This document shows positions 43,363 to 53,236 of a stretch of 64,000 nucleotides of DNA, in pieces; positions within the stretch are counted from its first letter, which is position 1; every line of letters begins with the position of its first letter. Source of the DNA: Halostagnicola sp. A-GB9-2 (GTDB lineage Archaea > Halobacteriota > Halobacteria > Halobacteriales > Natrialbaceae); NCBI RefSeq assembly GCF_030068615.1, contig NZ_JASJOC010000004.1:248001-312000 (forward strand), read 5' to 3'. The position numbers and the translations under genes are program-made. The notes beneath the pieces are model-generated. The model worked only from the letters and a program-made list of their open reading frames with translations, was not told the origin of the DNA and did no database searches.

Positions 43363-43791
43363 ATGGAGAACGTACTGATCGTGCAGACTGGAGACGCGAT
43401 CGATGAGACACTTTTCAAGACGGCAGCAGAACACGTCACGGGAACCGAAAAGGAGGTGCTCGTCTGTGTTTCAATAGATGCCGACCGAATCCAGAACGAA
43501 CTACAACGTCAGGCCAGACCGGATCGAACCCTCGAGGAAATAAAGCGAACCAGACAGGCGAACGCGGCGGACCTCGCGGACGAGGTCTTCGGTTCGAACA
43601 TTCCGTATACGGTTCGCGAAGTCGTCGGACGGATTCCAGACGACATTCTGGAAATCGCGGCGGAACGAGAGTGTGATCACGTCTTCGTGAGCGGAAAAGG
43701 CCGCTCGCCCGCTGGAAAGGCTATTTTCGGTGACGTTGCACAATCGGTGATCCTCGAGTTCGACGGCCCGGTCACCGTTCTCACGTCCTGA
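43363..43791 (+). CDS. UspA-like universal stress protein
   Basis: 142 residues. Starts MENVLIVQTGDAIDETLFKT; the C-terminal half holds DHVFVSGKGRSPAGKAIFGD and SVILEFDGPVTVLT, the UspA nucleotide-binding end, though G-x2-G-x9-G is degenerate. A TAGTTTTCC box centred 28 bp before the ATG implies a leaderless message. Placed head-to-head with the 2-hydroxycarboxylate symporter (186 bp), a pairing that often indicates regulation of, or with, the transporter. Confidence 0.82.
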   Translation: MENVLIVQTGDAIDETLFKTAAEHVTGTEKEVLVCVSIDADRIQNELQRQARPDRTLEEIKRTRQANAADLADEVFGSNIPYTVREVVGRIPDDILEIAAERECDHVFVSGKGRSPAGKAIFGDVAQSVILEFDGPVTVLTS

Positions 43792-43888
43792 CGGCTGACT
43801 ACTACCGTTCTCACGTCCTACCCTGCTCGTGATTGGGTTCGGCATCGCTGGGAGTCCTCGATTTTCGCTTTCGGAGGCCTATTCCCGC

Positions 43889-44785
43889 TCAGACCGTCAC
43901 CATCACCGCGCCGATGACGATCAGTCCGGCACCGACGACGACGCCTCTCGTCACCCGCTCGAGATCCCGGAGCAACACGGCCGCGAACACGAGGGTGAAA
44001 AACGGTGCGGTCGCGACCAGCGGATCCACGATGGCGATTCGGCCCGCCTCGAGTCCCAGTGCGGCCATCAGCGACAACATCGCGACGCTCGTTAGGAGCC
44101 CGGCACCGACGAAATAGGTGTAGCTCTCTCGCGGTCGCGAGAGGATTTTTCGCCGATTCGTGGCGAGCGCGAACGCGACGAGTGCGACCAGCCCTGCCGT
44201 CTCGTTTATCGCCACCGCCTCAAGCGCCGAAATCGGGCTCTCGAGCATCCCGTACCGGCGGGCGACGTTGGCGACGGCGAACGTCACCGCGGCGGCGAGG
44301 GGCCAGAGGAGGTCTCGTGGTTCCCAGCCCGCCAGATCGCCGCCCCTCGAAGTCGTAAGCACCGAGAGGCCGATCACGATCACGACGATCCCGAGGCCGG
44401 TTATCGGCCCGAACGGCTCCTCGAGGACGACCAGCGCGATCAGCGCCGCGAACAGCGGCCGCGTGCTCAAGATCGCGCTGTTGAGACTCGCGCCGACCTT
44501 GTCGACGCCGACGAAAATCGCGATTCGACCGATGCCCGTTCCGATGACGCCCGCGAAAACGAAGACGGCGGCGACCTCGAGCGTTAGCCCCGAGAACGCG
44601 CTCCGGCCGTAAAGAACGACGATGAGGAGCCAGTAAACGGTCGAGTCGACGAGCACGACGACCAGCGACGCCTGAACCGAATCCCCGCCCGCGGCCATGC
44701 CGCGTTTGTCGAAGATCGGGGAGAACCCCCAGAAAAGCGCCGTGAGCATCGCGAGAGCGACGGCCTCGGGAGCGGCCCCCGTCAC
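43889..44785 (-). CDS. EamA/DMT family transporter
   Basis: 298 residues from the GTG at 44785, the normal length; the frame extends upstream only through repetitive low-complexity DNA. Ten predicted membrane helices in two EamA repeats, each ending with a family motif (STRPLFAALIALVVLEEPFG, and ATAPFFTLVFAAVLLRDLE). Such exporters move amino acids or metabolites; the substrate is unknown. A degenerate tandem repeat lies beyond the start (44918-44989). Confidence 0.87.
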   Translation of the reverse strand: MTGAAPEAVALAMLTALFWGFSPIFDKRGMAAGGDSVQASLVVVLVDSTVYWLLIVVLYGRSAFSGLTLEVAAVFVFAGVIGTGIGRIAIFVGVDKVGASLNSAILSTRPLFAALIALVVLEEPFGPITGLGIVVIVIGLSVLTTSRGGDLAGWEPRDLLWPLAAAVTFAVANVARRYGMLESPISALEAVAINETAGLVALVAFALATNRRKILSRPRESYTYFVGAGLLTSVAMLSLMAALGLEAGRIAIVDPLVATAPFFTLVFAAVLLRDLERVTRGVVVGAGLIVIGAVMVTV

Positions 44786-44917
44786 GGCAGACCACGCTCC
44801 GCCGCACCGACCGTCGCTCGAGTCGAGTTCATCGTCGGAGGGTGGGGAGACGAGTCGAATTAGTGTTCCCCTTCCGGACGCTGGTTCCCGCGCCCGTTCC
44901 CGGCTGTTGGCCCCGCC

Positions 44918-44989
44918 CACGCTTTTGGATGTTGCCCTCGCACGCGCTTTCTGATGTTTCCCTCGCACCCGTTTTTTGTGTTGCCCTCG
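44918..44989. repeat. Three degenerate ~24-bp tandem repeats
   Basis: Units at 44918-44940, 44941-44965 and 44966-44989. Each begins CAC, has a T-run and TGTT, and ends GCCCTCG or TCCCTCG. They lie between the EamA gene and the divergent gene at 45050. Confidence 0.55.
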
Positions 44990-45020
44990 CCCGCTCGAGG
45001 AGCGAGATAATGACCAATCC

Positions 45021-45028
45021 TTTATCTG
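45021..45028 (+). promoter_or_regulatory. Promoter of the gene at 45050
   Basis: TTTATCTG, 27 bp (centre to start) upstream of the ATG; implies a leaderless transcript. Confidence 0.5.
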
Positions 45029-45049
45029 TCGACTGCTGACCCACAGTCG

Positions 45050-45547
45050 ATGGTGGGCCGTCGCCCTCAAGGCCGGGGAAACGACGCCGACGAGTACGGT
45101 GTCGACTCCTCGCGGTATACGCTCTCGAGATACCTTTCCCCGTTCGTTCCCGCAGCGCTCGCCAAACGGGCGGTCGTCGTCTCCGTCTCGACTGACCGGG
45201 ACGTGTACGAACGCGGCGACCCCGTCGAGGTAACCGCCGAGTTCAAGAACCGGCTTCCGGTTCCGATCGAACTCTCGACGCCGAGCCAACGCCGTTGGGG
45301 ATGGAGCGTCGACGGCTTCCTTGAGGCGAGCGACGAGCGGCTCTACACTCGATCGTCCCCCTCGACGTTCCGGTTCCGGGGCGGCGAACGAAAACGCGTT
45401 TCGTTCGTCTGGAACGGTCGACTCGAGTACACTCGCGGCCGACACGAATCGGTCCGTCCCGAGCCGGGCAAACACGACATTCGCGTGTTCGTCGCGACAC
45501 AGGGAGAACGCGATCCGAGCGATACGACGACGATCACGCTCGAGTGA
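45050..45547 (+). CDS. Protein of unknown function, beta-sandwich-like
   Basis: 165 residues. The first ~35 residues are basic and unstructured-looking; then a single domain with alternating strands (AVVVSVSTDRDVYERGDPVE, FRGGERKRVSFVW, GKHDIRVFVATQG) like an Ig-type or BsuPI-like domain. No signal peptide. Promoter TTTATCTG (45021-45028) is 27 bp before the ATG. I recall similar haloarchaeal DUF proteins but no function. Confidence 0.75.
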   Translation: MVGRRPQGRGNDADEYGVDSSRYTLSRYLSPFVPAALAKRAVVVSVSTDRDVYERGDPVEVTAEFKNRLPVPIELSTPSQRRWGWSVDGFLEASDERLYTRSSPSTFRFRGGERKRVSFVWNGRLEYTRGRHESVRPEPGKHDIRVFVATQGERDPSDTTTITLE

Positions 45548-45642
45548 GGCCTCGTGACTGTCAGTAGCCGCCGATTTTCTCAACCGAGAGCACCTCACAG
45601 CATGGTTTTATTCTCTGGCGACGTACTGTGTCCGATGACCCG

Positions 45643-45906
45643 ATGACACCTCGAGAAACCTACCCCCAAGAGCGACAACGCGAGCGAACGGGTGACCGCG
45701 CTCGTCGCGCCCAACTCGAGCAGGTCACGGAACGCCTCGAGGCGACGGAAAGACGGCTCACACAGCTCCAAAACACGGTTCGAGCTGTCGCCCGCGAAGC
45801 GGACGTTACGGTGAGCGGACCCTGCGGGCGCTGTGGTCGAGTCAACCTCCTCGTCACGGACGGAACGCTACACTGTCCCATGTGTGGCTATCGTCGATCG
45901 CTGTAG
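45643..45906 (+). CDS. Small coiled-coil zinc-ribbon protein
   Basis: 87 residues from the ATG at 45643; a GTG five codons upstream (45628) is possible but lies too close to the TATA-like TTTTAT at 45606-45611. An N-terminal helix (RRAQLEQVTERLEATERRLT, heptad-like) leads to a C-terminal zinc ribbon with CGRCG and CPMCG. Cytoplasmic; perhaps a dimeric nucleic-acid or protein-binding module. Function unknown. Confidence 0.72.
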   Translation: MTPRETYPQERQRERTGDRARRAQLEQVTERLEATERRLTQLQNTVRAVAREADVTVSGPCGRCGRVNLLVTDGTLHCPMCGYRRSL

Positions 45907-46054
45907 AACTCGCGGCAGATCGTGCGTTTTCCACGATCTCACTACTCTTCTCGAGTCGTGTCTCGTCGGTATCGCTTCAACTAGAAGTCGGCTATCCACG
46001 AAACTCCTCGAAGAGGCGGTCGTGATTGTACCTCAAGGCGTACCGGTGGAGCCA

Positions 46055-47651
<1,597 letters not shown>

Positions 47652-47659
<8 letters not shown>

Positions 47660-48773
47660 CGTCCTCACCTCCGGCACCGCTTCCGGCGGCCGCAACCACG
47701 TCCGGTTCGGCGTCGATCGGCGGGCTCTCGTCGTAGCCGACGTCGAAGGCGTCGCGCTTGAGACAGGCCGACCGGTGCGGGTCACCGTCGACGGTGTCGA
47801 CGACCTTCGGGTCCGGGTGAACGCGCGTACAGACTTCCTTCGCGTCGGGACAGCGCGGATGGAACCGACAGCCCGACGGCGGATTGATCGCCTCCGGCAT
47901 CATGCCCTCGATCGGCTCGAGTTCATCGACCGTTCGATCGGGTCGGGGCATCGAGTTCAACAGCGCGTTGGTGTAGGGATGGCTGGTCTCGTAAAAGAGC
48001 TCGTCGACGGGCGCTTGCTCGACGATTTCCCCGAGATACATGACGTTTACTCGGTCGCAAATCTCGGCAACGACGCCGAGATCGTGGGTGACCCAGATGA
48101 AGCTCGTGCCGTACTTCTCTTGTAGATCATCGACGAGATCCAGAATCTGGCCTTCGACAGTCACGTCGAGGGCCGTCGTCGGCTCGTCGGCGATGATCAG
48201 GTTCGGTTCGCAAGCCAGCGCCATCGCGATGAGCACCCGTTGGCGCATCCCGCCGGAGAACTGGTGGGGATACTCCTCGTAGCGCTCTTCCGGGTCGGGG
48301 ATCCCGACCTCGCGAAGCATCTCGATCGCTTCCTCCTTGGCCGCCGCCCCCTCGAGGTCGCGGTTGAGTTCGATGAACTCCCGAAGCTGTCCGCCGACGG
48401 TAAACACCGGGTTCAGCGACTCCATCGGATCCTGAAAGATGACCGCGATCTCGTTGCCGCGGATCTCCCGGCGCATCCGTTCGGGAGAGAGCATATCCTC
48501 TCGCTCGCGAAGTTCTCCGTCAGGGCCTTCCTCGAGGCCGAAGATCGTCTCGCCGTTGTAGGTGATTTCCCCGCCGACGATTTCGCCCGGGCTATCGATG
48601 AGTCGCATCAGACTCATCGAGGCGACGCTCTTGCCGGCCCCGCTTTCGCCGACCAGCCCGACGATTTCGCCCTCGTTGACTTCGAACGATATTCCGTCTA
48701 CCGCGCGCACTGTGCCTGTTTCCGTGAAGAACTGCGTCTTGAGATTCTCGACGCGTAGGAGTGGTTCAGTCAT
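47652..48773 (-). CDS. dppD: Dipeptide ABC transporter ATP-binding protein DppD-like
   Basis: 373 residues. Walker [13 protein letters not shown] (about 40-51), signature [15 protein letters not shown], Walker [14 protein letters not shown] and the peptide-transporter C-terminal motif [15 protein letters not shown]. Includes a short acidic insert after Walker A ([15 protein letters not shown]). Pairs with the DppF-like ATPase to drive the DppB/C channel; two bases from the upstream dppC-like stop. Confidence 0.95.
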
Positions 48774-48775
48774 TG

Positions 48776-49771
48776 TTAGTCGTCAATTTGGGGATCGAGC
48801 GCGTCCTGGATGCCGTCGCCGAGGAGGTTGAACCCCATAATCGTGATCAAGATTGCGAGTCCGGGCCAGATCGAGAGCCAGATGTTCGAGAGCATGTGCC
48901 CGTGAGACACTCGGAGCATCTCGCCCCAGTCCGGCGTTGGCGGTTGGGCTCCGTATCCGAGGAAGGAGAGCCCCGCGACGATCAGGATCGTCACGCCGAT
49001 CTGCAGGGTTGCATACACCATCACCGGCGCGAAACTGTTCGGGATGATGTGTCTCAGGATGATGTTGTAATCTTTCACGCCTGAGGCGCGCGCCGCTTCG
49101 ATGTAATCCATCTCGCGGACGCTCAACACTTCGCTTCGGATGATTCTGGCGAACACCGGTATGAACGCGATCCCTACCCCGACGATAGCGAACTGAATGT
49201 CCGGACTTCCGCCGCTGATCAGCACCGTAAAGACGATGATGAGGACCAGCGGTGGGATGGCGTAGACGATTTCGACGGATCGCATCAGGATGTCGTCGAC
49301 GATACCGCCGTAGTAACCGGCGACCGCGCCGATGATCGTCCCGCCGAGCAGGCCGATGAGCGTCGAGAAAATCCCGACGCTGACGGACACTTGCGCCCCG
49401 TAGACGATACGGCTGAGATAATCCCGTCCGTCGGGGTCGGTTCCGAGCGGGTGGGTTATCGAGCCGTCGGCGTGGAACACCGGCGGCTGGTTGCCGTCCG
49501 TCTCTCCCGGCGGCGGGATCCGCTCTGGATCCTCGAGAAGCGGGAGCGCTTCCGCGAACGTAAAGTCGGACACTCGCCCGAACGTGATGACCGACAGGTT
49601 GCTGTCGATCGCCGTGTACGCGGAGATGAACAAGACAACACAGACGACGTACAGTCCCCAGCGTGCAGTCGTGTCTTCTAGGACTTTCGAGATCGTATAG
49701 CGCCAGCCGTACTGGTTCTCAGTGCCGCCGCCCGAACCGTCGCCGACTTCGCTCTGTGATTCGATGGACAT
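48776..49771 (-). CDS. dppC: Dipeptide ABC transporter permease DppC-like
   Basis: 331 residues. Acidic cytoplasmic N-terminus, first membrane helix at about 37-57 (WGLYVVCVVLFISAYTAI), a long extracytoplasmic loop (PPPGETDGNQPPVFH), PLGTDPDGRDYLSRIVYGAQ and an EAA loop (AARASGVKDYNIILRHIIPN). Two bases from the DppB-like stop; part of the five-gene operon 46055-52525. Confidence 0.94.
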   Translation of the reverse strand: MSIESQSEVGDGSGGGTENQYGWRYTISKVLEDTTARWGLYVVCVVLFISAYTAIDSNLSVITFGRVSDFTFAEALPLLEDPERIPPPGETDGNQPPVFHADGSITHPLGTDPDGRDYLSRIVYGAQVSVSVGIFSTLIGLLGGTIIGAVAGYYGGIVDDILMRSVEIVYAIPPLVLIIVFTVLISGGSPDIQFAIVGVGIAFIPVFARIIRSEVLSVREMDYIEAARASGVKDYNIILRHIIPNSFAPVMVYATLQIGVTILIVAGLSFLGYGAQPPTPDWGEMLRVSHGHMLSNIWLSIWPGLAILITIMGFNLLGDGIQDALDPQIDD

Positions 49772-49773
49772 GA

Positions 49774-50772
49774 TTATTCTTCCTCCCCGTAGGTCACTCG
49801 CGGATCGATGTAGGCGTAGGAAATGTCAGTGATGATGACGCCGATCACGAAGATGAATCCGATTACGATAGTGATTCCCATGATGAGTTGATAGTCTAAC
49901 TCCTGGATCGCCTCGATCAACAGCCGGCCCATGCCGTTGATGTTGAACACGTACTCGATGAGGACGGCTCCGCCGAGGGCCGTCGAGAGGTTGAGGCCGA
50001 TAATGGTGATGATCGGCAACTGCGCGGGCTTGAAGGCGTGCTTTCGGAGAACCCGCCGCTCCGGAACGCCGTAGGCGCGTGCGAGTTTGACGTACTCTCC
50101 CTGTAACGAGTTGATCATCTGCGTTCGTTCGACGCGCATCAACGTCGCCATCTGGAGTGTTCCGAGCGCGATCATCGGCAACAGGAGGTGCCGTAACACG
50201 TCATAGAAGTGGGCGAGATACCCGAAAAAGCTCGTATCGGCGGGTGTCCGCCACGGATAGACGAGCCCGCTCGAGGGAAGTACGCCGAGAGTGACCGAGA
50301 AGATCACGATCAGCATGATGCCGATCCAGAACGACGGCGTGCTGACCCCGAACAGCGCGACGATTCGCGAAATGTGGTCCGCGGGCTCGTTTCGTCGCTT
50401 GGCGGCCAGAATGCCGAGCGGGATCGACGTCACGATTGCGAACACGTACGCCGAAAGGACGAGCAAGAGCGTCGGTCCGATTCGGTCGAGCATCAGATCT
50501 CGTACTGGTCGGTCGCGGTGAATGCTGTGTCCGAAATCGCCCTGTACCAAGCCGGCCATGTAGTTGAGATACCGCTCGTGGAGCGGTTGATCGAGGCCGT
50601 ATCGTTCTTCGACCGTCCTGACGAGGTCCTCGTCGACTTCCTGTCCGTGGAGCATCAACTGCACCGGGTCTCCGGGTGCGAGATTCGCAAGAATAAACGT
50701 AATAAGCGTAATCCCGATCAGAACAGGGATCGATTGAACGAGTCGGTAGATCGTGTATCGAAGTAGTCTCAT
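49774..50772 (-). CDS. dppB: Dipeptide ABC transporter permease DppB-like
   Basis: 332 residues. N-terminal RLVQSIPVLIGITLITFILA with LAPGDPVQ is the DppB signature, as are GVSTPSFWIGIMLIV and the EAA loop (LARAYGVPERRVLRKHAFKP). About six helices. Lies 82 bp downstream of the binding-protein gene, the widest gap in the operon, room for a processing site or attenuation-like drop in expression. Confidence 0.94.
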   Translation of the reverse strand: MRLLRYTIYRLVQSIPVLIGITLITFILANLAPGDPVQLMLHGQEVDEDLVRTVEERYGLDQPLHERYLNYMAGLVQGDFGHSIHRDRPVRDLMLDRIGPTLLLVLSAYVFAIVTSIPLGILAAKRRNEPADHISRIVALFGVSTPSFWIGIMLIVIFSVTLGVLPSSGLVYPWRTPADTSFFGYLAHFYDVLRHLLLPMIALGTLQMATLMRVERTQMINSLQGEYVKLARAYGVPERRVLRKHAFKPAQLPIITIIGLNLSTALGGAVLIEYVFNINGMGRLLIEAIQELDYQLIMGITIVIGFIFVIGVIITDISYAYIDPRVTYGEEE

Positions 50773-50854
50773 CGAAAGTGTGTGTGCAAGTCTTTCATGG
50801 AACGGTAGCTAAATATTGCCCGAAATCAGTTGCGGTTGGACTGCAGTACGTCGA

Positions 50855-52525
50855 TCAGTCGTCGTCGACCCAGACGTTACTGCCGTCCGAGACGATGTTC
50901 GGGTTGTACTGCATCTGCGGGTGCACGTGCATGTCCTTGACGTACTCCGCAGTGGCCATCGAGTTGTGTTCGGTGTAGGCTGGCAGAGCCGGTAGCTGCT
51001 CAATAACCTCGTCGATGAGTTCGATGTAGAGCTGTTCTCGCTCCTCTTGGTCGGCGGATTCGCGCGCTTCGAGGATCTTGTCGTGGAAGTCGCCCTGTCC
51101 TCCGTAGAAGTGCCCCTGATTGGTACTCTCCTGGCTCTCGTGGAAGTTGGGGTACAGGTAGTAGTCCGGATCCGGACCCCCCGTCCAGCCGACGATGTAC
51201 GCTTCGTAATCGTCCGGGTCGCCGTCGCTGTAGATCGTCTCATCGAGCATCTGGCTGAACTGTCGCGTCTGGACCTCCATGTCGTAGCCGATTTCGTCGA
51301 GGCGCGAGGCGACGCGTTCTGCGAGCGTCGCTCGCTCGTCGTCCGGCGCGAGGAACGTCGGGTTCCAGTCGTCCGGCGCGTGCTCGTCGAGTAATTCCTG
51401 GGCGAGATCCGGATCGTACTCGGGGTAGGCCTCTTCCCACTCGTCGAGCGGGAAGTCCCACAGCTCGTTCGAGATGGGCGATGTCGGCGTCACGATCGGC
51501 ATCGCCGAATTGTTCAGGTACGTCTCGACGTAGTCCGTCATCGAGAACGAGTGTGCGATTGCCCGTCGGACTTCGGGGATCGCCGTCCCTGCTCCCTCGT
51601 TGCAGTTGAAATAGACGTACGTGACGGACGGGCTTTCGGAAACGTGGACGCGAATGTCGTCGTCGTCCTCGAGGTTATCCCAGTCGTCGTTCGGAATGTC
51701 TCCGATCGCGTCGGTTCCGCCGCTCAGCACGTCGCTGACCCGACCCGGATCGTCGACGTTGTCTTCGAACCGAATCTCTTCCATGAGCGGTTCGGGCTCG
51801 TCCCAGTAATCGTCGTTGCGCTCGAGTTCGACGTACTCGTTGTACTCGAAGTCACTCCACATGAACGGCCCGGAGCCGACCGGGTTCGTGTTGAACTCCT
51901 CGCGGTCGTCGGTTCGAGTGTCTTCGGGAACGATCTCGACGGCCTGACTCATCGTCTCCCACGGACCGTACGGATGCTGGAGATCGACCTGCAGTTGGAG
52001 GTCGTCGATTACCTCGATATCGTCGATCATGTCGTAGGAGGAGATGTTCGGCGTTTCCTCTTCGACGGGAGCGCGGAACGAGTGGGCGACGTCCGACGCC
52101 GTCAGTTCGGTTCCGTCGTGGAACTCGATCCCGTCGTGGATCTCGTAGAGATACCGCGTTCCGTCGTTTTCGACGTCCGGATAATCGACGGCCACCTTTG
52201 GCTGTAGTTCCAGATCGTAGTCGTACTCGTAGAGCCCGTCGTAGATCAACATCGCGATCTGCATGCTGTAGGCGTCGTTCGAGACAACTGGATCGAAGTC
52301 CTCGGCCCGCTCGAGTTCCTGCGTGTAGATCATCGAACTGTCTCGTACGGCGTCCGGGTCGTCCGGCTCTTCTCGGTCGTAGTCGTAATCTTCGGGATCG
52401 AGAATTTCATCGTCGCCGTCGTCGTCACCGTTTCCACCGATACACCCTGCAAACGCCGCAGCAGAAGCTGCAACACCGGAGGCGAGCACCCGCCGCCGCG
52501 AAAGGTCTGATAGCTTTTTCGCCAT
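50855..52525 (-). CDS. dppA: Dipeptide-type ABC transporter substrate-binding lipoprotein
   Basis: 556 residues from the ATG at 52525. Signal KLSDLSRRRVLASGVAASAA then AFAGC: twin arginine and lipobox. The mature start is a 25-residue Asp/Gly linker (GNGDDDGDDEILDPEDYDYD). SBP family 5 signatures include YEIHDGIEFHDGTELTASDV and NPVGSGPFMWSDFEYNEYVE. Promoter TATATA at 52553-52558 is centred about 30 bp upstream (leaderless). Second peptide-uptake system in the window; sequence differs clearly from the first binding protein. Confidence 0.95.
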   Translation of the reverse strand: MAKKLSDLSRRRVLASGVAASAAAFAGCIGGNGDDDGDDEILDPEDYDYDREEPDDPDAVRDSSMIYTQELERAEDFDPVVSNDAYSMQIAMLIYDGLYEYDYDLELQPKVAVDYPDVENDGTRYLYEIHDGIEFHDGTELTASDVAHSFRAPVEEETPNISSYDMIDDIEVIDDLQLQVDLQHPYGPWETMSQAVEIVPEDTRTDDREEFNTNPVGSGPFMWSDFEYNEYVELERNDDYWDEPEPLMEEIRFEDNVDDPGRVSDVLSGGTDAIGDIPNDDWDNLEDDDDIRVHVSESPSVTYVYFNCNEGAGTAIPEVRRAIAHSFSMTDYVETYLNNSAMPIVTPTSPISNELWDFPLDEWEEAYPEYDPDLAQELLDEHAPDDWNPTFLAPDDERATLAERVASRLDEIGYDMEVQTRQFSQMLDETIYSDGDPDDYEAYIVGWTGGPDPDYYLYPNFHESQESTNQGHFYGGQGDFHDKILEARESADQEEREQLYIELIDEVIEQLPALPAYTEHNSMATAEYVKDMHVHPQMQYNPNIVSDGSNVWVDDD

Positions 52526-52550
52526 TCTAGCATAGATGGTGCAATATTTC

Positions 52551-52560
52551 ACTATATATG
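52551..52560 (-). promoter_or_regulatory. Promoter of the second dipeptide ABC operon
   Basis: Minus-strand CATATATAGT, centre about 30 bp before the ATG at 52525. The rest of 52526-52815 is AT-rich on the left half and holds no gene I can support. Confidence 0.5.
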
Positions 52561-52815
52561 TTTTGGTAGAGCGCGGATATCCAACGCGATGTTCAGATAT
52601 CCTACCGAGGTGATGCATGCATCAATGTTCCAATTTCACCATTTTACGTGGTTGATTATGATGATGAATATCTGTGTACATCTGGTTACCTATTGTGACT
52701 TTCCGGTCAGTAGCCCCGGGGCCGTAGTTCGTTTCACGACGTTCGTTCGACCGGTCGAGATCGAACCTGCGAGCAACCGATGACCTTTTTCACCCTCCGA
52801 ACACTGTACGTCTGT

Positions 52816-53235
52816 ATGGACTATCGAGCCGTCGAAACCACGGACGAGTACGTCGCCCGCCTCGAGACGGGCTCGGATTGGCGAGCCGAAATCGAAGCTC
52901 TCGCGGCCGACGTCGATGCGGGCGCGGCCTGGTTTACCGCACTCGGCGCCGTCCAGGACGCCGAACTCGCGTTTTACGATCAGGACGACCTCGAGTACTA
53001 CTCGATAGACGCGGACGAGCCACTCGAGGTTGCAAGTTGCGTCGGAAACGTCTCCTGGCTCAACGGGGACCGTTTTGCGCACACGCACGTGGTCCTCTCG
53101 GACGCCGACGGCGAGACGATTTCCGGTCACCTCAACGAGGCGACCGTCTGGGCCGGCGAAGTGTACATGCGCGTCTTCGAGAACGATTTGGAGCGCGAAC
53201 ACGACGAGACGACCGATCTCGATCTCTGGCTCTGA
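52816..53235 (+). CDS. PPC/DUF296 domain DNA-binding protein
   Basis: 139 residues from the ATG at 52816. The PPC (plant and prokaryote conserved) core is clear: WFTALGAVQDAELAFYD, then GDRFAHTHVVLSDADGETIS and GHLNEATVWAGEVYMRVFE. Proteins of this family are trimeric; plant members with AT-hooks bind DNA, archaeal ones lack the hook. The stop is one base before the PolD large-subunit start, suggesting co-transcription and coupled translation with polC. Confidence 0.88.
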   Translation: MDYRAVETTDEYVARLETGSDWRAEIEALAADVDAGAAWFTALGAVQDAELAFYDQDDLEYYSIDADEPLEVASCVGNVSWLNGDRFAHTHVVLSDADGETISGHLNEATVWAGEVYMRVFENDLEREHDETTDLDLWL

Positions 53236-53236
53236 A

